From positions 1 to 6,881 of the forward strand of contig JAQGNM010000325.1 of the NCBI GenBank assembly GCA_028291845.1: a stretch of 6,881 nt of DNA, read 5' to 3'. Positions 1 through 6,327 of the stretch are shown piece after piece. The translations under genes and the position numbers were made by a program. This DNA comes from Massilia sp. (GTDB taxonomy: Bacteria; Pseudomonadota; Gammaproteobacteria; Burkholderiales; Burkholderiaceae_D). Below the pieces are notes generated by a model. That model ran no database searches and was not told the DNA's origin. It saw only the letters and a program-made list of their open reading frames with translations. Numbering within the stretch: position 1 is the first letter of the stretch; every line of letters begins with the position of its first letter.

Positions 1-33
1 ATCGACGCCATGCTCGAGGAACTGAAGAAATGA
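1..33 (+). CDS. nuoE: NADH-quinone oxidoreductase subunit E, C-terminal end only (partial)
   Basis: Only the last ten codons and the TGA stop are present; they read IDAMLEELKK in frame 1. The short acidic/basic helical ending resembles the usual C-terminus of NuoE, the thioredoxin-fold subunit that carries 2Fe-2S cluster N1a beside NuoF in the NADH-oxidising module. None of the cluster cysteines lie in the window, so the call rests mainly on position: nuoE directly precedes nuoF in nuo operons. The stop overlaps the nuoF start by 4 bp (ATGA), which suggests translational coupling of the two partner subunits. The GAGGA at 16-20 inside these codons probably serves as the nuoF ribosome-binding site. 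Confidence 0.82.
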   Translation: MDAMLEELKK

Positions 34-1325
34 CCTCCCTCCATAATCGTCACATCAAACCGCTGATCCTGGCTGGCCTGGACGGCAAGAACTGGCATTT
101 GCAGGATTACGTGAACCGCGGCGGCTACACCGCCTTGCGCCGTATCCTGGAACAAAAGATCACGCCGGAACAGGTGATCGCCGAACTGAAAACCTCGTCC
201 CTGCGCGGCCGCGGCGGCGCCGGTTTTCCGACCGGCCTGAAATGGAGCTTCATGCCGCGCCAGTACCCGGGCCAGAAATACCTCGTCTGCAACACCGACG
301 AAGGCGAGCCGGGCACGTTCAAGGACCGCGACATCATCCGTTACAACCCCCATGCGCTGATCGAAGGCATGGCCATCGGCGCTTACGCCATGGGCATCAC
401 GGTGGGCTACAACTATATTCACGGCGAGATCTTCGCGGAATACGATTTGTTCGAAGAAGCGCTTGAAGAAGCGCGCGCTGCTGGCATGTTGGGTAACAAC
501 ATCATGGGCAGCGAGTTCTCGTTCCAGTTGCACGCTTTCCACGGTTACGGCGCCTACATCTGCGGCGAAGAAACCGCATTGCTGGAGTCGCTCGAAGGCA
601 AGAAGGGACAGCCGCGCTTCAAGCCGCCGTTCCCGGCGTCATTCGGCCTGTACGGCAAGCCGACCACCATCAACAACACCGAAACCTTCGCCGCCGTCCC
701 GTTCATCATGAACATGGGCGGCGAAGCCTACGCGGCGATGGGCAAGCCGAACAACGGCGGCTCGAAGATCTTTTCGATCTCCGGCGACGTCGAGCGTCCG
801 GGCAACTACGAAGTTCCGATGGGTACGCCGTTTGCGACCCTGATGGAACTGGCGGGCGGCATGCGCGGCGGTAAAAAAATCAAGGCAGTCATCCCTGGCG
901 GCTCGTCGGCCCCGGTGGTGCGCGGCGACGTCATGATGGACACCGACCTCGACTACGATTCGATCGCCAAGGCCGGCTCCATGCTCGGTTCGGGCGCCGT
1001 CATCGTGATGGATGAAACGCGCTGCATGGTGAAGTCGCTGATGCGCCTGTCGTATTTTTATTATGAAGAATCGTGCGGACAATGTACGCCGTGCCGCGAA
1101 GGCACTGGCTGGATGTACCGCATGGTCCATCGTATCGAGAACGGGCAGGGGCGTGCAGACGACCTCGACATGCTGAACTCGATCGCCGACAACATCCAGG
1201 GCCGCACCATTTGCGCCCTCGGTGATGCGGCCGCGATGCCGGTACGGGCGTTCGTCAAGAACTTCCGCGAAGAATTTGAATATCACATCGAGCACAAGCA
1301 CTGTCTGGTGCCCGCTTATCTCTAA
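30..1325 (+). CDS. nuoF: NADH-quinone oxidoreductase subunit F (FMN- and NADH-binding, 51-kDa type)
   Basis: NuoF is the entry point of complex I: it binds NADH, passes hydride to FMN and sends single electrons to 4Fe-4S cluster N3. The 431-residue product is close to the usual family length (about 420-445). Visible landmarks in order are the glycine-rich nucleotide/FMN motif GRGGAGFPTG at residues 60-69, the FMN-site stretch CNTDEGEPGTFKDRD at 87-101, CGEETALLESLEG at 178-190, and a SLBB-like region around 245-330. The cluster N3 ligands are Cys349, Cys352 and Cys355 (ESCGQCTPCREGT) with Cys395 in the C-terminal helical domain (TICALGD). All expected ligands are present and the frame is intact. 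The ATG at 30 is chosen because it overlaps the nuoE stop and has GAGGA 9 nt upstream. It acts on the cytoplasmic side together with NuoE and NuoG. Confidence 0.98.
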   Translation: MTSLHNRHIKPLILAGLDGKNWHLQDYVNRGGYTALRRILEQKITPEQVIAELKTSSLRGRGGAGFPTGLKWSFMPRQYPGQKYLVCNTDEGEPGTFKDRDIIRYNPHALIEGMAIGAYAMGITVGYNYIHGEIFAEYDLFEEALEEARAAGMLGNNIMGSEFSFQLHAFHGYGAYICGEETALLESLEGKKGQPRFKPPFPASFGLYGKPTTINNTETFAAVPFIMNMGGEAYAAMGKPNNGGSKIFSISGDVERPGNYEVPMGTPFATLMELAGGMRGGKKIKAVIPGGSSAPVVRGDVMMDTDLDYDSIAKAGSMLGSGAVIVMDETRCMVKSLMRLSYFYYEESCGQCTPCREGTGWMYRMVHRIENGQGRADDLDMLNSIADNIQGRTICALGDAAAMPVRAFVKNFREEFEYHIEHKHCLVPAYL

Positions 1326-1340
1326 GGCCAGAGAACACTC

Positions 1341-3680
1341 ATGGTTGAAATTGAAATTGACGGCAAGAAGGTAGAAGTCCCACCGGGTTCGATGGTGATG
1401 GACGCTGCCAACAAGTTGGGAACCTACATCCCGCACTTCTGCTACCACAAGAAACTGTCGATCGCGGCTAACTGCCGCATGTGCCTGGTTGAAGTGGAAA
1501 AGGCGCCGAAGCCTTTGCCGGCTTGCGCCACGCCGGTCTCGGCAGGCATGATCGTGCGCTCGAACAGCGAAAAGGCTGTGCAGGCGCAGAAGTCGGTGAT
1601 GGAATTCCTGTTGATCAATCACCCGCTCGACTGCCCGATCTGCGATCAGGGCGGCGAATGCCAGTTGCAGGATCTGGCGGTCGGTTACGGCAAGAGCAAC
1701 TCGCGCTACGACGAAGAGAAGCGCGTGGTGCCGCCGAAAGATGCCGGCCCGCTGATCTCGATGGCGGAAATGACCCGTTGCATCCACTGCACCCGTTGCG
1801 TGCGTTTCGGCCAGGAAGTGGCCGGCGTGATGGTGCTGGGCATGCTGGGCCGCGGCGAACACGCTGAAATCACCTCGTTTGTCGGCAAGACCGTCGACTC
1901 GGAAGTGTCGGGCAATATGTTCGACCTGTGCCCGGTCGGCGCCCTGACCTCGAAGCCGTTCCGTTACAGCGCTCGTACCTGGGAACTGTCGCGCCGCAAA
2001 TCGGTCTCGCCGCACGACTCTTTGGGTTCGAACCTGATCGTGCAGGTCAAGGGCGGCGTCGTCATGCGCGTGCTGCCGCTGGAAAACGAAGCAATCAACG
2101 AATGCTGGCTGTCCGACAAGGACCGTTTCAGCTACGAAGCGCTGGACACCGACGAGCGCCTGACCACGCCGATGATCAAGCAGGGCGGCCACTGGCAAGC
2201 CACCGACTGGCAGACCGCGCTCGAGTACATCGCCCACGGCTTGCGCAACATCAAGCACGAGCATGGCGCCGATGCGGTCGCTGCCGTCGCCACCGGTCAT
2301 TCCACCCTGGAAGAATTGCACCTGCTGCAAAAAGCCATGCGTGGTTTCGGCAGCGAGAATGTCGACTTCCGCCTGCGCCAGAGCGATTTCGCCCTGGACG
2401 GCAAGGTCATCCCGTGGCTCGGCATGCCGATCACGGAATTGTCGACGGTCAAGCGCGCGCTGGTGATCGGTTCGTTCCTGCGCAAGGACCATCCGCTGGT
2501 CGCCACCCGTTTGCGCGCCGCCGTCAAGGCCGGCGCCAAGCTGTCGGTGATTCACGGCGCCGATGACGAGCTGTTGATTCCGGTTGCCAACAAGATCGTT
2601 GCCGCGCCGACCGACTGGCTCGCCGCGATTTCCGGCCTGGTTGCCGGCGTCGCCAAGGCAAAGAACATTGCTGCACCTGCCGGTTTCGAGAAGGTCGAAG
2701 CGGACGACAAGGCCAACGCCATGGCGGAAAGCCTGTCGGGCGCCAACGCCGAGACGCCAGCGGTCATCCTGCTGGGCAACTCGGCGCTGTACCACCCGCA
2801 AGCGTCGCAAATCCACGCTGCCGCAGAGTGGCTTGCAAGCGCAACGGGCGCCAAGCTCGGTTACCTGGTCGATGCCGCCAACAGCGTCGGCGGCCACATC
2901 GCCGGCGCCACCTCGAAGAACGCCGCTTCGCTGTTTAGTTCGCCAAAGAAAGCTTACGTGTTGCTGCACGCCGAGCCTGAGCTCGACGCCGCCAACCCGC
3001 AAGAAGCCATGGCTGCGCTGAAGGGCGCCGAGATGGTGGTTGCGATGAGCGCCTTCCAGCACGGCATGGATTACGCCGACGTGTTGCTGCCTATCTCTCC
3101 GTTCTCGGAGACCTCGGGCACGTTTATTAACTGCGAAGGCCGTGCCCAGAGTTTCAATGGCACCGTCAAGCCGCTGGGCGACACCCGTCCGGCCTGGAAA
3201 GTGCTGCGCGTGCTGGGCAACCTGCTGGGCCTGTCCGGTTTCGACTACGACACCTCGGAAGCGATCCGCGATGAAGTGCTCGGTAAAGGCAATATGGATG
3301 TGTCGTCGAAGTTGTCGAACGTCGGCGGCATCGCTGCAACGTCCGCAAACTTCGGCAGCAGCGGCGGACTTCAGCGTATTGCCGACGTGCCGATCTACTT
3401 CGCCGATGCGATTTCGCGCCGCTCGCCGCCGTTGCTGCGCACGGCCGACGCGCAGGCGCCGCTGGCTTACCTGCCAAGCGCGCTGGCGGAATCGTTGAAT
3501 GTGAAATCGGGCGACACCGTCACCGTCACCCAGGGTTCCGGTTCGGCCACCTTGGTAGCAAAGATCGATGCCAGCCTGCCAGCCAACACGGTCCGCGTGG
3601 CCACGGCGCACCCGTCGACGGCGATGCTCGGTTCGATGTTCGGCCCGATTGAGGTGGTAAAAGCAGGGGAGGGCAAATAA
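1341..3680 (+). CDS. nuoG: NADH-quinone oxidoreductase subunit G (Fe-S subunit, 75-kDa type)
   Basis: NuoG carries electrons from NuoF towards NuoI in the peripheral arm. The 779-residue protein starts with a 2Fe-2S ferredoxin-like domain holding N1b (Cys34, Cys45, Cys48, Cys62). A His-Cys segment follows for N5 (His94, Cys98, Cys101, Cys107; HPLDCPICDQGGEC), then a ferredoxin-like fold for N4 (Cys147, Cys150, Cys153 and Cys197 in DLCPVGAL). From about residue 215 onward it resembles the molybdopterin oxidoreductase family but is catalytically vestigial; for example, residues 579-603 keep the ADVLLPISPFSE...GTF pattern, and a beta-rich end follows at about 718-755. The CxxCxxxC...C set that binds extra cluster N7 in the E. 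coli protein is absent: the aligned positions are Ser223, Asp226, Ser230 and Ser258. The start lies 15 bp after nuoF with only a weak purine-rich ribosome site. The stop overlaps the nuoH start by one base. Confidence 0.97.
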   Translation: MVEIEIDGKKVEVPPGSMVMDAANKLGTYIPHFCYHKKLSIAANCRMCLVEVEKAPKPLPACATPVSAGMIVRSNSEKAVQAQKSVMEFLLINHPLDCPICDQGGECQLQDLAVGYGKSNSRYDEEKRVVPPKDAGPLISMAEMTRCIHCTRCVRFGQEVAGVMVLGMLGRGEHAEITSFVGKTVDSEVSGNMFDLCPVGALTSKPFRYSARTWELSRRKSVSPHDSLGSNLIVQVKGGVVMRVLPLENEAINECWLSDKDRFSYEALDTDERLTTPMIKQGGHWQATDWQTALEYIAHGLRNIKHEHGADAVAAVATGHSTLEELHLLQKAMRGFGSENVDFRLRQSDFALDGKVIPWLGMPITELSTVKRALVIGSFLRKDHPLVATRLRAAVKAGAKLSVIHGADDELLIPVANKIVAAPTDWLAAISGLVAGVAKAKNIAAPAGFEKVEADDKANAMAESLSGANAETPAVILLGNSALYHPQASQIHAAAEWLASATGAKLGYLVDAANSVGGHIAGATSKNAASLFSSPKKAYVLLHAEPELDAANPQEAMAALKGAEMVVAMSAFQHGMDYADVLLPISPFSETSGTFINCEGRAQSFNGTVKPLGDTRPAWKVLRVLGNLLGLSGFDYDTSEAIRDEVLGKGNMDVSSKLSNVGGIAATSANFGSSGGLQRIADVPIYFADAISRRSPPLLRTADAQAPLAYLPSALAESLNVKSGDTVTVTQGSGSATLVAKIDASLPANTVRVATAHPSTAMLGSMFGPIEVVKAGEGK
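3668..3672 (+). promoter_or_regulatory. Strong ribosome-binding site for nuoH
   Basis: GGAGG, within the run GGGGAGGG at 3666-3673, lies 7 nt upstream of the ATG at 3680, inside the last codons of nuoG. It is a near-perfect anti-16S match and fixes the nuoH start at the TAATG overlap. Confidence 0.85.
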
Positions 3681-4777
3681 TGAGTCTGTCAGACGTGATT
3701 GTTACCGCCCAGGCCCACGGCACCGCCTTATTGGGCGCCGGCGGCTGGACCTTTGTCTACACCATGGTCAAGATCCTGTGCGTGCTGTTGCCGCTGATGG
3801 GTCTGGTTGCTTACGCCACCTTGTGGGAGCGCAAGCTGATCGGCTGGATCCAGATCCGCGTCGGCCCCAACCGGGTCGGCCCTGCCGGCCTGCTGCAGCC
3901 GATCGCCGATGCGCTCAAGCTGCTTTTTAAAGAAATCGTCGTGCCGGCCAAGGCCAGCAAGGCGCTGTTCATTCTCGGCCCGATCATGACGATCGCCCCG
4001 GCGCTGGCTGCCTGGGTGGTGGTGCCATTCGGCCCTGAAGTGGCGCTGGCCAACGTCAACGCCGGTTTGCTGCTGCTGATGGCGATCACCTCGCTGGAAG
4101 TCTACGGCATCATCATCGCCGGCTGGTCGTCCAACTCGAAGTATTCGTTCATGGGCGCCATGCGCGCGTCGGCCCAGATGATCTCGTATGAAATCCCGAT
4201 GGGTTTCGTGCTGGTGGTCGTGCTGATGATTTCCGGCTCGCTCAATTTCTCCGATATCGTGCTGGGTCAACAGCACGGCATGATGGTCGACAAGGGCTTG
4301 TCCTTCCTGTCGTGGAACTGGCTGCCGCTGCTGCCGTTGCTGGTGGTCTACCTGACCTCCGGCCTGGCCGAGTGCAACCGTCACCCGTTCGACGTCGTCG
4401 AAGGCGAATCGGAAATTGTTGCCGGCCACATGGTGGAATACTCGGGCATGTCCTACGCCATGTTCATGCTGGCCGAATACGCCAACATGATCCTGATCGG
4501 TGTGATTGCTTCGATCATGTTCCTGGGCGGCTGGGCCGCACCGTTCACCTTCCTCGACATCGGTGGCGCTTTCGGCGGCTTCTTCTGGCTGTTCCTGAAA
4601 ACCTTCCTGATCGTCTCCCTGTTCGTGTGGGTCCGCGGTACCTTCCCGCGCTACCGTTACGACCAGATCATGCGCCTCGGCTGGAAAGTATTCATTCCGC
4701 TGACCCTGGTGTGGCTGGTACTGGTCGCAGGCTGGATGCAAACGTCCTGGAATATCTGGACTTGGACCAAAGGATAA
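3680..4777 (+). CDS. nuoH: NADH-quinone oxidoreductase subunit H (ND1-type membrane subunit)
   Basis: NuoH is an integral membrane subunit that contacts the peripheral arm, forms much of the quinone entry channel and contributes to coupling quinone reduction to proton translocation. The 365-residue protein has about eight hydrophobic segments (roughly 24-46, 95-116, 127-148, 172-187, 214-229, 260-283, 298-317 and 336-354). Family signatures are very clear: WERKLIGWIQIRVGPNRVGP at 49-68, QPIADALKLLFKE at 73-85, SYEIPMG at 169-175, the acidic cytoplasmic loop from Ala230 to Gly256 (Glu231, Asp238, Glu241, Glu243, Glu245, Glu253), and RGTFPRYRYDQIM near 319-331. It is longer than the E. coli homologue (about 325 residues), with extra length at the N-terminus and around 188-214. 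The start overlaps the nuoG stop by one base (TAATG). Confidence 0.98.
   Translation: MSLSDVIVTAQAHGTALLGAGGWTFVYTMVKILCVLLPLMGLVAYATLWERKLIGWIQIRVGPNRVGPAGLLQPIADALKLLFKEIVVPAKASKALFILGPIMTIAPALAAWVVVPFGPEVALANVNAGLLLLMAITSLEVYGIIIAGWSSNSKYSFMGAMRASAQMISYEIPMGFVLVVVLMISGSLNFSDIVLGQQHGMMVDKGLSFLSWNWLPLLPLLVVYLTSGLAECNRHPFDVVEGESEIVAGHMVEYSGMSYAMFMLAEYANMILIGVIASIMFLGGWAAPFTFLDIGGAFGGFFWLFLKTFLIVSLFVWVRGTFPRYRYDQIMRLGWKVFIPLTLVWLVLVAGWMQTSWNIWTWTKG
4770..4774 (+). promoter_or_regulatory. Ribosome-binding site for nuoI
   Basis: AAGGA sits in the last codons of nuoH, directly before its TAA stop, with 6 nt to the nuoI ATG at 4781. This placement supports the 4781 start and termination-coupled reinitiation after nuoH. 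Confidence 0.75.
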
Positions 4778-4780
4778 GTA

Positions 4781-5269
4781 ATGGATCGCGTTAAAGATTT
4801 TTTCGGCAGCATGATGCTGACCGAGCTGTTCAAGGGCATGGCCCTGACCGGCAAATACATGTTTTCTCGTAAGATCACGGTGCAATATCCGGAAGAGAAG
4901 ACCCCGATGTCGCCGCGTTTCCGCGGTCTGCACGCCCTGCGCCGTTATCCCAACGGCGAAGAGCGCTGCATCGCCTGCAAATTGTGCGAGGCGGTGTGCC
5001 CGGCGATGGCCATCACCATCGAGTCCGAACAGCGTGACGACGGCTCGCGCCGCACCACGCGTTACGACATCGATTTGACCAAGTGCATCTTCTGCGGTTT
5101 CTGCGAAGAGTCGTGCCCGGTCGATTCGATCGTCGAAACCCACGTTCTGGAATACCACGGCGAAAAGCGCGGCGATCTCTACTACACCAAAGAGATGCTG
5201 CTGGCCGTGGGCGACCGCTACGAAAACGACATCGCCGCCGCTCGCGCCGCCGATGCCAAGTACCGTTAA
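4781..5269 (+). CDS. nuoI: NADH-quinone oxidoreductase subunit I (8Fe-8S ferredoxin type)
   Basis: NuoI is the peripheral-arm subunit with the two 4Fe-4S clusters N6a and N6b, which pass electrons from NuoG towards N2 in NuoB. The 162-residue product shows the classic double ferredoxin pattern: Cys63, Cys66, Cys69, Cys73 (CIACKLCEAVCP) and Cys102, Cys105, Cys108, Cys112 (CIFCGFCEESCP). The last cysteine of each motif is expected to ligate the opposite cluster. The N-terminal 30 residues are amphipathic (DFFGSMMLTELFKGMALTGK) and in this family lie along the membrane surface next to NuoH. All eight cysteines are present. It is slightly shorter than the E. coli homologue (about 180) but normal for proteobacterial and mitochondrial TYKY-type proteins. 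It starts 3 bp after the nuoH stop. Confidence 0.98.
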   Translation: MDRVKDFFGSMMLTELFKGMALTGKYMFSRKITVQYPEEKTPMSPRFRGLHALRRYPNGEERCIACKLCEAVCPAMAITIESEQRDDGSRRTTRYDIDLTKCIFCGFCEESCPVDSIVETHVLEYHGEKRGDLYYTKEMLLAVGDRYENDIAAARAADAKYR

Positions 5270-5286
5270 TCTGAGAGCCGTACCTC

Positions 5287-5961
5287 ATGGAATTTAAAAC
5301 TTTTCTGTTCTACGCGTTCTCGGTGATCATGGTGCTGGCCGCCACGCGCGTGATTACAGCGCGTAACCCGGTTCACGCCGCACTGTTCCTGGTGCTGGCT
5401 TTCTTCAATGCCGCCGGCCTGTGGCTGTTACTGCAGGCCGAGTTCCTCGCCATCGTGCTGGTGCTGGTCTACGTCGGCGCCGTCATGGTGCTGTTCCTGT
5501 TCGTCGTCATGATGCTCGACATCAATATCGACCGCATGCGCGAAGGCTTCTGGGGCTATCTGCCGATAGCGTCGGGCGTCGGCGCGCTGATCGTGCTGGA
5601 AATGGCTGCCGTCCTGTGGCGCGGTTTCGATGGCAACGTGCAAGCACCGACTGCCGCCGGCAATATCGGCGGCACCCGGGAATTGGGCCTGCTGATCTAC
5701 ACGAAATATATTTATGGCTTCGAAATTGCCGCAGTGATATTGCTCGTGGCAATCATTGCCGCCGTGGCACTGACTTTGCGTAAGCGCAAGGACACCAAGG
5801 CCATCGATCCGGGCGACGCCGTGCGGGTCAAGCGCAATGACCGCCTGCGTATCGTCAAGATGGCCTCGGTCGACCAGCCTGCGCTCGACGCCGCTTCGAC
5901 CGCCTCCGCCCTGGCTGCTGCCGAAGCAGCTGCCACCGTTGCCGCCAAGGAGCCGAAATGA
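5287..5961 (+). CDS. nuoJ: NADH-quinone oxidoreductase subunit J (ND6-type membrane subunit)
   Basis: NuoJ is a small membrane subunit between NuoH and NuoK that helps link quinone chemistry to the proton channels. Five hydrophobic segments are visible (about 5-23, 28-47, 54-77, 90-111 and 146-164). The third contains the conserved VYVGAVMVLFLFVVMML stretch (residues 61-77), where the family has its characteristic pi-bulge helix. NPVHAALFLV at 27-36 is another family signature. After the fifth segment comes a basic patch (RKRKD, 165-169) and a soluble tail to residue 224 that is very Ala-rich from about 199 to 221, so the protein is about 40 residues longer than E. coli NuoJ (about 184). By the positive-inside rule the tail should be cytoplasmic. 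The start is 17 bp after nuoI with a weak GAGAG 9 nt upstream. The stop overlaps nuoK by 4 bp. Confidence 0.97.
   Translation: MEFKTFLFYAFSVIMVLAATRVITARNPVHAALFLVLAFFNAAGLWLLLQAEFLAIVLVLVYVGAVMVLFLFVVMMLDINIDRMREGFWGYLPIASGVGALIVLEMAAVLWRGFDGNVQAPTAAGNIGGTRELGLLIYTKYIYGFEIAAVILLVAIIAAVALTLRKRKDTKAIDPGDAVRVKRNDRLRIVKMASVDQPALDAASTASALAAAEAAATVAAKEPK
5947..5952 (+). promoter_or_regulatory. Strong ribosome-binding site for nuoK
   Basis: AAGGAG lies 5 nt before the nuoK ATG at 5958, within the final codons of nuoJ. It supports the ATGA-overlap start. Confidence 0.8.
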
Positions 5962-6266
5962 CTTTATCGCTCGCACACTACCTGATCCTGGGGGCGATCC
6001 TGTTCGCCATCTCGATCGTGGGGATTTTCCTCAACCGCAAAAACATCATCGTGCTGCTCATGGCGATCGAATTGATGCTGCTGGCGGTCAACCTGAACTT
6101 TGTCGCGTTTTCCCATTACCTGGGCGATGCGGCAGGGCAGATCTTTGTCTTCTTCATCCTCACCGTTGCCGCCGCCGAGTCGGCCATCGGCCTGGGGATC
6201 CTGGTCGTGCTGTTCCGTAATCTGGACACGATCAACGTTGAAGACCTCGACAGCCTCAAAGGTTAA
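5958..6266 (+). CDS. nuoK: NADH-quinone oxidoreductase subunit K (ND4L-type membrane subunit)
   Basis: NuoK is the smallest membrane subunit of complex I and packs with NuoJ to form part of a proton pathway. The 102-residue length matches the family (about 100). Three transmembrane helices are evident (roughly 6-25, 30-51 and 61-86). Two membrane-embedded glutamates known to be essential for coupling in this family are present: Glu38 (MAIELMLLAVNLNF) and Glu74 (TVAAAESAIGLG), corresponding to Glu36 and Glu72 of E. coli NuoK. The RNLD segment and an acidic C-terminus (NVEDLDSLKG) are typical. The ATG overlaps the nuoJ stop as ATGA, which suggests translational coupling of two physically adjacent subunits. 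The frame is intact with no odd features. Confidence 0.98.
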   Translation: MTLSLAHYLILGAILFAISIVGIFLNRKNIIVLLMAIELMLLAVNLNFVAFSHYLGDAAGQIFVFFILTVAAAESAIGLGILVVLFRNLDTINVEDLDSLKG

Positions 6267-6327
6267 GTTGCTTCGTCTTCCGGCTTCAATTACGCATTTA
6301 TTCGACACATAACGATTAAGGTTCAAC
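6267..6327 (+). other. nuoK-nuoL intergenic spacer, AT-richer than its surroundings
   Basis: This 61-bp gap is the longest non-coding stretch in the window and is about 41% GC (25 of 61), well below the adjacent genes. I see no convincing stem-loop terminator and no reading frame of note. Its last part carries the nuoL ribosome-binding site. Weak sigma70-like hexamers can be picked out (TTCAAT at 6285-6290 and CATAAC at 6308-6313, 17 bp apart), but the match is poor and the later genes are expected on the same transcript. Confidence 0.6.
6318..6321 (+). promoter_or_regulatory. Probable ribosome-binding site for nuoL
   Basis: AAGG lies 6 nt before the ATG at 6328. It is a modest match, but it is the only purine-rich stretch at the right distance, and it supports this start. 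Confidence 0.6.

Noticed and set aside
2103..2105. Cys255 of NuoG as a surviving N7 ligand
   Set aside because: The aligned fourth ligand position is Ser258 (L-S-D-K-D-R-F against L-C-D-R-G-R-F). A single cysteine three residues away with no partners cannot hold the cluster.
1928..2566. A 212-codon + strand open frame inside nuoG in another phase
   Set aside because: The translation is Arg/Pro/Gly-rich low-complexity text typical of an off-frame read of GC-rich DNA. It is fully nested in nuoG, with no family resemblance.
639..3611. A 990-codon open reading frame on the minus strand, antisense to nuoF and nuoG
   Set aside because: Its codons are in exact register with the sense codons of nuoF and nuoG (which share a phase). 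In that register an antisense stop needs a sense TTA, CTA or TCA codon, and these are rare in this GC-rich genome. The product is Arg/His/Gln/Asp-rich with no recognisable domain, while the sense genes carry full sets of family motifs.
3728..5158. A 476-codon minus-strand open frame opposite nuoH and nuoI
   Set aside because: It has the same cause: it is in codon register with the sense genes, and its composition (His/Gln/Asp/Arg-rich) is that expected from reverse-complementing hydrophobic membrane-protein codons. There is no domain and no convincing start context.
5428..5976. A 182-codon minus-strand open frame opposite nuoJ
   Set aside because: It is a His/Gln/Asp-rich shadow of a hydrophobic membrane gene, with no motif or plausible ribosome site.
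6285..6313. A possible sigma70 promoter (TTCAAT, 17 bp, CATAAC) upstream of nuoL
   Set aside because: Each hexamer misses several consensus positions, including the key final T of the -10 box. An AT-richer spacer will give such matches by chance, so it is mentioned only as part of the gap.
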